From: Antedon mediterranea
Taxonomy: Eukaryota > Echinodermata > Crinoidea > Comatulida > Antedonidae
Direction of reading: 5' to 3'
Assembly: GCF_964355755.1 (NCBI RefSeq)
Contig: NC_092676.1
Coordinates: 29,523,871-29,587,870, forward strand
DNA length: 64,000 bases
Of this stretch, positions 1 through 10,221 are shown piece by piece. The notes beneath the pieces were generated by a model, which was given only the letters and a program-made list of their open reading frames with translations, searched no databases and was not told the DNA's origin. Position numbers and translations under genes: made by a program. Every line of letters starts with the position of its first letter. The first letter of the stretch is position 1.

Positions 1-152
1 TAATAATTTATCCTTTTTAATTTTATTTCTAAATACATTAAATAGCAAAATTAAGAAGTGTGCAATTATTGCAACAGGATTATTATTATTGCGACAGTGC
101 GATAAACGTGCGAACATTACAAAGTGCGGCGGACACTAGTTGCACTCTCTAA

Positions 153-773
153 AACGTGGTTCCCACTAGCGACGCGACGCAAGGACGTAACGCAACGCAA
201 GTGAATTGACCAATCACAAGCGATAGCTTATTCGCTTGTGATTGCTAACTGTCTATAACTTCGCTTGTCATTGGTTAAGCGTGGTTCCCACTAGCGACGC
301 AACACAAGGACGTAACGCAACGCAAGTGAATTGACCAATCACAAGCGATGGCTTATTCGCTTGTGATTGCTAAAGCTTGGTTCCCACTAGAACGTAACGC
401 TTGCGTTGCGTTTACGTCCTTGCGTTACGTTCTAGTGGGAACCAAGCTTAACTGTCTATAACTTCGCTTGTCATTGGTAAAGCGTGGTTCCCACTAGCGA
501 CGCAACGCAAGGACGTAACGCAACGCAAGTGAATTGACCAATCACAAGCGATGGCTTATTCGCTTGTGATTGCTAACTGTCCATAACTTCGCTTGTCATT
601 GGTTAAAACGCTTGCGTTGCGTTTACGTCCTTGCGTTACGTTCTAGTGGGAACCAAGCTTTAAAACGTTTGCGTTGCGTTTACGTCCTTGCGTTACGTTT
701 TAGTGGGAACCAAGCTTTAAAACGCTTGCGTTGCGTTTACGTCCTTGCGTTACGTTCTAGTGGGAACCAAGCT
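153..773 (+). mobile_element. Nested PIF/Harbinger-like MITEs (three copies, one inside the next)
   Basis: A MITE of about 180 bp has ends reading AGCGTGGTTCCCACTAG and CTAGTGGGAACCAAGCT, with a central inverted segment (CAATCACAAGCGAT / CGCTTGTGATTG). Three left ends follow one another at about 153, 278 and 481, and three right ends follow at 659, 716 and 773. This order is explained if copy 3 (481-659) sits inside copy 2 (278-716) and copy 2 sits inside copy 1. Each insertion is after the internal CATTGG, at a TTA. The 3-bp TTA/TAA duplication matches the TWA target of PIF/Harbinger elements. No transposase is present. The family assignment is by target duplication and end structure only. 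Confidence 0.8.
374..448. mobile_element. 75-bp mini-palindrome of the same MITE family
   Basis: This short element consists almost only of the two inverted ends (AGCTTGGTTCCCACTAG ... CTAGTGGGAACCAAGCT). It is flanked by TAA at 371-373 and TAA at 449-451. The same sequence uninterrupted (GATTGCTAACTGTC) is present at about 567-580, which serves as an empty-site paralogue. Confidence 0.85.
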
Positions 774-775
774 TT

Positions 776-986
776 AAGCTTGGTTCCCACAAGCAACGTA
801 ACGCAATCTACGCGCGCAACGTAAGAAAATGCTCTTCCAATCACTGTGTTTGACCCCGCCTGCGTGAAATCAAATCTGCGATGTTTGCAGCACTGTTGTG
901 TCGTCGGTTCCCACTTGCTGTGATTACGCAATACAGCACTTTGCGTCAATACGTTGTTGCGTTGCGTTCTAGTGGGAACCACGCTT
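776..986. mobile_element. Divergent MITE of the GGTTCCCAC family
   Basis: It begins AGCTTGGTTCCCACAAG and ends CTAGTGGGAACCACGCT. The interior differs from the 153-773 copies and includes an extra GGTTCCCACTTG inside. It is probably an older or recombinant copy. Confidence 0.6.
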
Positions 987-2420
987 TAGTATCTAATAGT
1001 TTTAAAACATTCCTGATGATCAATTTAGTTTTCACTCCACTCTTGTGTGGGCCTAGTTAATTGTGATGAGGTTGGTTATAAACGGATAAAAAAAACCCCA
1101 ATAATATGCAATTTAATTCAAACAAACCGAAAACCAAAACAAAGTCTAATTACATGATTATATCCTCGTCAATTCACGTCTGCTCTTTCCCCCGATTGTC
1201 CTTGGCATTTTTGCGGGTTGTTTTTCAATGCAATTACTAAATTCGATTTTCCCCTTTTTGGCCTAATTGTATAGTTTCAATTAATAGGCCTATTTTTGTA
1301 AATCTTTGTAGGCCTATTTTGTTGTAGGTCTAATCTAAAAAATATGCCGCAATTTGCTACGTTTATATGGTAAATTTTATGAATCCGTATATTATTATAT
1401 TTATTTGTGTGAATAAAAGAACCAGAATATATATATTTTTATTATAATCAGGTTTTTTAATAGAATAATTAATATTTTATGCATGTGTCAGAGAGAGAGA
1501 GATGAAAATGTACATAGCGCCCTCTATTTTGTTGTACTAAGATCTTTGACTATCCTCCAGTTCATACCACTATCTTAGGAATATTCATAAGATTATAGTG
1601 AGGAATAAATTAGGACATTATAGCCATCTATTATTCTTGACCAGGTTGTTGATTATTTAGTCCAGTTATATTAATATTTAGGAAATAGGTCGGCCATTCT
1701 GTAACATAGTAAAGGTTTACTACTTAGGCAATGTGAAAGCAGTCTACACTATCAAAATTGTGACAAAACAATGTAATGTGTCCATACATGGACATGATGA
1801 TGTCATATCACAGTTTTGATAGTTTTAATAAAAGAAAAAAAGTTTTTAATAATCTTCACGAAAGAACTTTTATTAATTATCCTCTAGTAAAGTCTAAAAC
1901 CAACAAAAATTAACATTTATTCCAACAATTAGTGAAAGTTGACTATTAACGAAAGTTAAAATTAAATACATGCTACGTATAATTAACAAGCATATAAAAT
2001 AGTGGAATTACATTAAAATATAGCCTGATATTTGTGTACTATTATGTATTACATTACGCATTGTGAGGTCATTAACATTCTCAACATTAGACAGTCAAAA
2101 ATTCTAAGATCATGATTAAATTAAATTACCCAATTCTGATTGTTTAAAGAGTTGAATTGTTTTGCTTATGAAATTTTTAAAGAGTTGCCTATAAAAAAAT
2201 CTTGAAAACACATATGTACAAAATCAGGTCAATACACAGATAACCTGAACACAATATTCAAACCAGTTTTTATGTGAAATAGTTTTTTCTTTTACATTAT
2301 ACAATGAACCATCTAGACTTACTTGCTTGTTTTACTTTACCATATCTAGATTGTATATAGTATTAGTGTATCATTTACAGACCTTTAGCTATTGTGTACT
2401 AACAATTTAAAACAGTGTTT
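987..2420. other. Intergenic, 3' flank of the minus-strand SR gene
   Basis: Apart from the MITE at 1738-1826 I see no gene or clear repeat here. TTTATT at about 1867 would be an AATAAA polyadenylation signal for the minus-strand gene ending at 2421. Another AATAAA overlaps the stop codon of that gene and is less likely to be used. Confidence 0.5.
1738..1826. mobile_element. MITE, TCTACACTATCAAA family, truncated copy
   Basis: The left end GTCTACACTATCAAAA is followed by a middle with CCATACATGGACATGATG and by an incomplete right end, TTTTGATAGT. Related copies are at 18662-18785, 53290-53441 and 53567-53726. Confidence 0.65.
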
Positions 2421-5400
2421 TTATTCATCATCACTACCAGATCTTGAGGGACTGAAATGAAGAAGAAAACAACAATTTAAATAACTTTTTACAATATGAT
2501 TTAATTACAAATCAACTCCTAGAAATTGGTTTAGAACATGTCCTTATTTGGACGGTCTCTTGGATAAATTGAAGCTTTAATTGCTGCATAGTTCTTTTGC
2601 TAGATACTTACTTTTCTCTTATTGGTGACCTACTGGCACTCTTCATTTGCCTTGGTGGACTGACAGACATCCTAGGTGACGACGCCCCGTTAATAGAACA
2701 TGGCGATCTTGACTGCTGTCGTTCTTGACTTCTAGAATGAGCACGTTCTACACTTCTTGATCGATCTTTGCTTTTTGATCGTGAGCGGGCCTTGTCTTCA
2801 TTTCTATGACCGGAACGATGCCTTTCCCTGCTGTGTGAGCGCGATCTGTTACGGTGCGAGCCTGATCGATCTCTTCTAGTTCCTTTAGACCCTGATCTAT
2901 CTCTTTCCTTACTTCTTGAGGCTTCTCTCCCTTTGCTTTTCGATCTTGATCTATCCTTTTCCCTGCTCTTTGATCGAGAGCGTTCTTTATCTTTGCTTTT
3001 CGATCGTTCTCTCCCACTTTCAGAGTGAGTACGCCTTCTTTCGGTGCTCTTTGATCGTGAACCACCTCTTTCCTTCGACTTTGATCGGTCTTTTCGTTCC
3101 TTATCTTTGCTCCTAGATCGGGATCTGTCTTTTCTTGGGCTTCGTGATCTAGCACGTTTCGGACTTCTTGATCTTCTTGGTCTTGGTGATCGAGATCTAC
3201 AAAATGTTCAAATATTGTGTTCATATATATGTCGTTGCACTGACAAAGGGCAAGTTTTGCCCGAAAGCTCTGCTAATTTTTTTCTGGCTGTTTTGCTCAT
3301 CTTATTCTGTATCTCATTTGAGATTCAGCCACTGATACCCACAGCATTGTCATTTTTTGCCTTTGAATATATATTTTATTGAGAATATTTATTATTTCTG
3401 TTTACACATGTTGTAAAATGTTCACTTTTAAACACACTTACCTTCTTTGATTCCTTGTATACGATGACCTGAAATCAGAAAAGTTAACGTATGTCAAATT
3501 TATAAATTATAGAAAATTTCCAAATATAAAACAGACAAATTTTATAATGTTAAAGTATTGTATAACTCAAAAAGTCAAATAAACGACAATCAAGTAAGCT
3601 AATACTTTGTTTAATGTATGCCAATGATCACAAAAAAGATGCTTTTATAAAAAAACATCTTACAAGTATTGGCAAAGAAATTAATGATTCATTCATTTAC
3701 CTTTGTGGTGAACGACTTCGGCTTCTCTTACTGTAGCGTCTTCGTCTAAAACAAGAAAATCGGCCAAATTTTCATTTGATGTTAAAATACTTCTTATTAC
3801 AAATGAAAATTGATTTATATTATACTTAAATAGAAAAAAGTATGTTAAAGTATTGTATAACTCAAAAGTGCAGTAAACAACAAGTGAGAAAGCTAATACT
3901 TTGTTTAATGTATGCCAACAGAAACAACCAAAATGCTTTTAGAAACCAAACATCTTCTTACAAGTATCGGCAATGAATAATGCATACACGTTAGATAAAC
4001 ACTCACCCTTTGCTGCGGCTTCGTGAACGTCTTTTTGGCGACCGAGATCGAGAACGAGAACTGGAAAAATAAACAGATCGACAAACATGGTAATATATAA
4101 AAATTAATTAACCTTCTCCTGAAAATTAATCTGCATATCATGTTATAAATTCCATATAAATGGAATGCTATCCAATCCAATTTTATTTTGGGAATTTATT
4201 TTTAATTATCTGCAACAAAATAGGTAGATTTTTTAAAATTTATTACAGGAAATCACAAAATGGTAATCCAATTTATTCGTTAAACCCCCATCACACACCT
4301 CATTGGGTTTTCTTCTTACTTACCACCCATTATACCCATTTTTTTCAGTATTATCTACTTAGCAACCATTAACCATCTCAGGTCGTCCACAACCAATCCA
4401 CTTTAAGCGAGGTCACAGGTGATTGCACATGCTCTCTCTACCACCAATAACAACCACTAACAAAACCTAGTAGGACACCACCAGTTGTCCACCGTGGAAC
4501 AATCCTACACCATCAGTAGGACACTGCTGATACCACGCAAGAATCATACACCATTTATGACCTTTAACCCCATAACAAGACCACTTTGTCCACCAATGCA
4601 CGCAGCCTGACGATGGGTGTATAGAAATGTCATAATAAAATCACGGGCATGTTGTTACATGAATTTTACAATTTTTTTACATGCAACTATATTTTGTAAT
4701 TTTTAAACAATTTCAGCACTTGGTTGGGTAACTTGCCAAGAAATAAAGTTTAACCCAAAGGGTTGTCACAAAAATTAATTTCCGTAAATTCCTCTGGTAT
4801 AATCCCACCCCTGACTGTGGTACTTCTTTTCCAAGGAGGGGGAAAAATAAGTCAACCGCCTGTCACTAAATCACTTTATTCATCTAGATATGAAGAATTT
4901 TTTTTGTATTATTTTCCAGCTGCATTTGTTACTTTCTAAAACCCCTTTGTAAGTAAAAAATGAATAAAATAAGTTGATAGTTTATTGAATAATTTGTACA
5001 GAAGAACAAACCTTAATTGTTTTTCAAATGCTTCTATGGATTATCTTAAAATAATGTATTGTCGTTTATGTTAACTGTAGTTAAATTATTTGTAGGTAAA
5101 AAATATCTTCTTTCTAATATAAAAATGGTCAACTAAAGTTGAATAAACTTCTAAAAGTCTTAACAATAATGTGCTTTAACCATGCATAGTGTGTTAAGTT
5201 CATTTAGTCAGACACATTCATTATCAATATATTAATTATGCTCATTGTTGTTGGTATATTTATTATGTTACTCTGTATTTTGCTCTATTATTGTGGAAAT
5301 AAATATTATTATTAACCTGGTGCAGGCCCACTTAAGTTCTTTCACCTGTATTTACAAGCTTATTGGGATAAACTTTATAAAATACAAACCTGCTATATCT

Positions 5401-6465
5401 CCTATAACCACGAGTAAACATGTAACAATCACGTGCAAAGTGACCTCTATCTCCGCATTGGTAACACCGCATACTCGGGTCATACCCACGTCGAAAGCGT
5501 CCACGAGTACGAGGCCTGGCCAGTGAACAAGATATGCGATTCCCACGTACAGTTCTAACAAAAAGATATAATTAAAATATAACAATCTATTAAAGATGTA
5601 TTGTCCCTTTGACTAATTCCAAAAAAATTTTGTACAAAATATTTCGAAAAAAAAGTGGGTCATTTTGAAGTATCATAATAGTTATTAACTTCCACCAAAA
5701 ATTAGTCGAAAAAAAAAATCATTTAATTGAAATACAGACGTTTTTTTTGTTCAAAAAATAACTTTTGACTTACAGTCAAAGTTTTCGATCAAAACATATC
5801 CCATAACGCAACGCGCTTGTTTGGCTACTTTGTATGCATAATCATAAAACTTCCTCGCGATCTGTGTGAAAACACCTTCTCAACCGTGCCGAGTTGTAAA
5901 CAATCCTAATTAGCATCATGAATACTCGTGTTTTGAGATCTTTCTTTACTTTCGCTTGCGACGATATTCCAGACGAAATATAATCAAATTAATTTACCTG
6001 TTAATTACGTAAACTTGTTGTTTTTGGCTCGAATTTTCAACTTAAAGTGAATAACTTTAATATTACTTTGATATGGTCAATTTAAATTTAGAATATTTTG
6101 ACCTTCATTTTTTGTGTTTTAAGGGACAATACGTCATCTTTAAGTTTTAAGTGATGGAAATTTAAAGTACAGATCACAGTACTCAGTCATAATAGTTAAT
6201 AGTAGTAACTGAATTCTTTCTTAAACAATGTCTGCAGTCCTCTTTACCTTCCGTTCATCTCTCTAATTGCATCTTCTGCATCACGTTTCTTTTCAAAAAC
6301 AATAAACGCAAAACAAGGTGGATTTCGGGCAACCCACACTTCATTTATATGACCAAATTTCTCAAAGGCTTTTTCCAGTTCCCTGCTTGATACGTCAAGA
6401 CCCAAGTCACCAACATACACTCTGGCTCCTTCGTCGTCATCTTCGCTGTCACTGTAACGTCCCAT
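2421..6465 (-). CDS. SR splicing factor, SRSF7/9G8-like, with long RS domain (7 exons, 374 aa)
   Basis: Seven coding exons on the minus strand (6465-6248, 5554-5390, 4060-4007, 3745-3701, 3468-3442, 3196-2612, 2451-2421) join through GT-AG introns in one frame of 375 codons including TAA. Residues 15-85 or so form an RRM (RNP2 VYVGDL; RNP1 region NPPCFAFIVF, where the family Gly is Cys). Exon 2 carries a CCHC zinc knuckle, CYQCGDRGHFARDC. About 240 residues of RS/RK/SK-rich domain follow, ending SRSGSDDE. RRM plus knuckle plus RS is the SRSF7/9G8 layout, a nuclear protein binding pre-mRNA in splicing and export. Human SRSF7 is about 238 aa, so this RS domain is much longer. The start is the first ATG after a splice acceptor at 6473; a 5' non-coding exon upstream is implied. 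It is divergent from, and a paralogue of, the gene at 10222. Confidence 0.88.
2612..3196 (-). CDS. Large RS-domain exon of the minus-strand SR gene
   Basis: The 585-bp exon encodes only SR/RS, SK, DRS and KER dipeptide-rich sequence. The acceptor is CATTTTGTAG and the donor AGAAAA|GTAAGT. Two other frames are also open over most of it because of the biased codon pattern; they are shadows. Confidence 0.85.
3236..3372 (+). mobile_element. Penelope-like element terminal fragment inside an SR-gene intron
   Basis: About 137 bp of this 245-bp intron closely match the inner end of the inverted arms of the 19.3-26.5 kb Penelope-like element. Shared words include GCCCGAAAGCTCTGCTAA, CTGGCTGTTTT and GATTCAGCCACTGATACCC. 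It contains a degenerate hammerhead-like core (CTGACAA in place of CTGATGA). The fragment is antisense to the host gene. Confidence 0.8.
3442..3468 (-). CDS. 27-nt microexon of the minus-strand SR gene
   Basis: It sits between TTTTCTGATTTCAG and AAGAAG|GTAAGTG and encodes SSYTRNQR plus split Arg codons. It is in frame, so skipping it would preserve the reading frame. Confidence 0.75.
4061..5389 (-). other. Intron between RS and zinc-knuckle exons of the SR gene
   Basis: This 1.3-kb AT-rich intron shows no recognisable repeat family or ORF of interest. The short open frames are random. Confidence 0.5.
5390..5554 (-). CDS. Zinc-knuckle exon of the minus-strand SR gene
   Basis: It reads in frame from TVRGNRISCSLARPR through the CX2CX4HX4C knuckle to RGYRRYS. 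The acceptor is TTTTTGTTAG and the donor AGCAG|GTTTGT. The length of 165 bp keeps the phase. Confidence 0.85.
5594..6139. mobile_element. TTAA-flanked MITE filling the first coding intron of the SR gene
   Basis: The ends AGATGTATTGTCCCTT and AAGGGACAATACGTCATCT are inverted (3-nt indel between them) and flanked by TTAA at 5590-5593 and 6140-6143. It has 546 bp and no ORF. The TTAAAG start and TTAA duplication suggest a Kolobok/T2 or piggyBac-type non-autonomous element. A separate right end of the same family lies at about 13620-13712. Confidence 0.75.
6248..6465 (-). CDS. RRM-encoding first coding exon of the minus-strand SR gene
   Basis: It starts MGRYSDSEDDDEG and covers nearly the whole RRM up to REMNG plus a split Arg codon (phase 2). 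The 5' non-coding part reaches 6472, next to a TTTTACTTCAG acceptor. The donor is AACGGAAG|GTAAAG. Confidence 0.88.
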
Positions 6466-6472
6466 TATTAAC

Positions 6473-9116
6473 CTGAAGTAAAATTTTACACAATAATCCA
6501 TTAATTCAAAAGGCACACATACAAATTAAAAAAAGACGAAATGGGCTGGCCTAGTAGTAGTACTAACTAGCCTAGTAGTAGTAGTACTAGCCTAGGTAGT
6601 AGTAATACTGTATGTATATAGAATACAGGTAGCCTTTACCAATGCTAGCTTGGACTCTTCTATAAGTAGAAAGCCACCTCAGTACAGTAATATCTATCCC
6701 GCCTAGGCCTACCTAGTGGCTTTTTTAGGCTACCTAACCTGAGCTAGCTAGGCCTAGCCTCAAATTCTGCTGCTGAACTGTATCTCATCTCATCTGAACC
6801 AACATTTTCATCATCAAAACCAGTTTATAAAATATCTCACTACACTCGGGTGGATTTCAAGATATTACTGTACTGATGTGGCTACACACAATATACATCG
6901 GATCCTACACATCTATAAGTTTTTTTCAAATTATCAACTATTTAATTCGGCTCTAAAATGCAATCTTTTGAGCTTACAAAAAAGGAAAGTGCTGTCTCTG
7001 CGCTGCCTAGCGTGGAAAAGATCTTGGTCCAAAAATAAATGATTCGCTTCAGCAAGCTGGCGTCCTTTTTGTGGTGGTTTCTGGTTGGTTGATTGCCACA
7101 AGTATCAATCACGTGTGTACACGTTTAAAATTTAAATTAAAAATCGTTTACAGAACAAATATACAAATTGCATTTTAAACAATAATATATTTTAAAAACT
7201 AAAAAAATACATTTTATAATTATAATAATTGATTAATAGTAGTTTTCAATCAAGAAAATGATTAAATTTGGAAGAAATACTTTGTTTGTGAATGCTTCTT
7301 GAAGCCAATTTGATGATTTAAATCAATCAGTAGGTTGCGCATCAAAGGAGGAGACGCGTGACGCTTTTTTTTTCACACACGACACCGTATTCGACTCATT
7401 TGCATTTCGAGACTCGACCCTGGCTGGTGGGAATTCGACTGGTGTGTGTACATGCTGTGTTTTTGATTTGAGAAAGTCGGAAAACGGTAGGGAAAACATG
7501 ATTTGTATGAAACGTAATATGGTATACTTAGTAATTTAACATAGAGAAGTAAATTTTGACAAATAATAATAAGCATATATTATATGTACATTACTGTTGT
7601 GTTTAATTTGATTGCTTTACTCCCTCTTTTCTTTTCCTTTATTTAGTTTGTTAGATAGCTAGCCTACTATTATAGGCCTACTAGCTAGGCTAATAGGCCT
7701 CTCTAATCCTAGGCCTACACCAACGGTTCAAGAACAACATGGATGGATGGGGGACCGCATTTTTCTGCGGTTATCCCTAGCCATTTAATCCGCGTGTTGT
7801 ATTTTTTGCATCTTGTCTGTGTTGTTCCATGGTTTGTCGGTCGGTTTGTCTTGCACTGTTTAGGGCTAGGCTAAAGTCTTTAATACTCTTAGACAATATT
7901 TTTAAGTGAATTTAGGACTTCGTTGAAATTGTTTGATTCAAATAAAAAAAATAGTTTTTTTCCCATCTTAGCTATTTACAACTGACTGCTCCTAGCTATA
8001 TGACAACTTGGTCATACTTGTCCTCGTCCGGTACAGTTTATGATAGAAAAAGATTCCGAGTACTTAAACTTAATTAAATATATATTTCTATTTCTAGAAG
8101 CTAGTTAAAATATTGTTAAACATTTCATTCTAAGATTGTCGGCTTCAACGCCACAAAATATCACTCATCAAAGTTGATTGTGGCTCTCAGTCTCCATACT
8201 AACCATCAAAGTTTTTTTTTTTTTTATTCAACAATAGTATTTGTTTAATACAGCTCAAAAATTTGATGGAGGAGGTGGATGTGACGCCAGGTATGAAGTT
8301 TATTACTTCATGTAAAAAACTAACTCATTCATTTTGATTGGTGTGAAAATAAAATAAAAATAAATAAAATAATAGTGGTCAGGTTAATTAAAATCTTTTT
8401 TATTTTATCAAATCTTGATTTTCTTATGAATGAATCTGGAAGTTCTTTGAGTAAACAAAGACAAATTGAACAAAGAAAGGTGTAATAATAATAGGATAAG
8501 GTAGCCTTGTACTTTAACCTAAAATTCTGTCCTATTAGTATACCCCTTTTTTTTCCGTTGTTCTGGTGCCAAGTTTACTGTTTAGTAACAATCATTCCAG
8601 TTCCAGTTATGGAAATGTTTTCTTATTTCTTTAATATTTACTGTACCCTTTTAATAGATATTCCCAGTTGATATTAAAAGCTTACTTATTTAATGCTGTT
8701 CCGCTGAATAGACTTTTCATTCATTCATCTTTTATTTCGGAAAAAAAAATTCTCCATAGCTCAGTAACAAATTAGTGTGTATTATTGTAAATATAACAAA
8801 TATAGATATATAAAAAAAAACCTACGCCACATAGTGGTTTCTGTCTCAAATGCTCTGTTTATTTATGCTGTGAATTTTCTTCCAAGTTTTCTGTCAGATG
8901 CTATGTCCTTTATTTTCTGTAGGTTCGTTGCAATTTTTAATTTTGTTAGTAGTGTGGTAATATAATGCTTTCAAGTCCCTTTGTATGTTATTGGTAAAGT
9001 GCACACTGGTCTCTCTATGGATTTGGTCAATGTTAATGTTACCGACAGGGCCGTAGACAGCATTAAGCAAATTTTCACTACTCAGCCTAATTCCCCAGCA
9101 GAGATCGTCGTATTTA
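6473..9116. other. Intergenic region between the two head-to-head SR genes
   Basis: It must contain the promoters and 5' non-coding exons of both SR genes, since both start codons follow splice acceptors, but I could not place these exons. AGGCCTA/TAGGCC words recur at about 6580-6770 and 7660-7720. No protein-coding signal is seen. Confidence 0.5.
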
Positions 9117-9969
9117 CCGTATATTTCGGTGTATAAGTCGCACTTTTGACACGCAAATTTGACCTCCAAATTAAGGGTGCGTCTTATACACCGAACATAA
9201 ATGCCTCACCACACAGATTGTACATAGGCCTAGGCTACCGTCACCTCGTTTGCTAGGCCTGAGTAGGCTAGGCCTAGCTACAGTAACTAACTAACGTAAC
9301 GGCAACCTGCTTCTGCCTAGGCTAGGCCTAGTTTTCAAGTCATTTTAGCATGATGTTATACTAAATATGATGAAAAGATTTGTTCATTATGGCGCTCCGA
9401 TAAAATTTCATTTGTAAACGTTTACGTCGTACGATTGGAATAGTATTTATTTATACAGTAGTTATACGCACGATCGCCGTACATCAAGCGCAAGCCCTTC
9501 TTTTGGTGGCACATGGTGTGCGGTATTCGACTAGTATATTCTCCAGGTGATTATAGCATGGACCTAGCGTACACACTTCTCGGATACATAGATACTAATC
9601 GAATACGATTGTCCGTGAAAACGTGCGCCCTCTCGAAATGATCGAGCGAGGCTAGCCCACACACGTGCGTGTTACACACACGGTCATGCACTCGATGTTG
9701 CGGCGAAACTCATGAATAACAAGTTAGAAAGAACTTGTTGAGGCTGGGCGCGGCCGAGCCTAGGTAAGAAAAAATCTAAATAAAGGACGCCGTTGTAGAT
9801 ATAACAAAATATATTATCACAATAATATTGATTACAATTTAAAAAAACATTGTTTTGATGAAATATAAGGTGCGTCTTATACATCGACGATATAAAAAAT
9901 ACCGATATTTTACTCTCAGTTGGGGGTGCGTCTTATACACAGGTGCGACTTATACACCGAAATATACGG
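9117..9969. mobile_element. 853-bp inverted-repeat transposon flanked by TA
   Basis: The ends CCGTATATTTCGGTGTATAA and TTATACACCGAAATATACGG form near-perfect terminal inverted repeats of about 28 bp, running on into GTCGCAC. TA lies at 9115-9116 and 9970-9971. A second inner pair (GGTGCGTCTTATAC) repeats the motif. There is no transposase ORF, so it is non-autonomous. A TA duplication fits Tc1/mariner-type transposition but does not prove it. Confidence 0.75.
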
Positions 9970-10221
9970 TAATAATTATATTTAAAGCATCTTTGTCTCG
10001 TCTGTTTTTAACCCCTCACTTTGGCCTTGACTGACGTATATTTGTAGGTGTTTATTACAAGCTTACCAACTGTACAGTATTATCAAATTGTTAGTCATTG
10101 AATGCGCACACCCCCACAATTTCCAAATTGGGAAAGGCATCAAGGAATTGAAATACAGTATTAACTATTCTACAATTTGAGGTAAAAAATAAATTATTTA
10201 TCTTTTCAGAAATTGAAAACA

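Noticed and set aside
570-982. Open frames with repeated LKRLRCVYVLALR and an antisense partner
   Set aside because: They are translations of nested MITE ends, not a protein.
2748-3224. Minus-strand frame starting MNTIFEHFVDLDHQDQ
   Set aside because: It is the wrong frame of the RS exon and starts in the intron. The splice-consistent frame gives the SR/RS dipeptides.
6466-6516. Upstream ATG extending the SR gene N-terminus (MPFELMDYC...)
   Set aside because: It lies beyond the splice acceptor at 6473 in what reads as intron; MGRYSDSEDDD at 6465 is the first ATG in the exon.
10213-10221. Start nine bases upstream of the ATG of the plus-strand SR gene
   Set aside because: That codon is TTG; the first ATG after the acceptor is at 10222.
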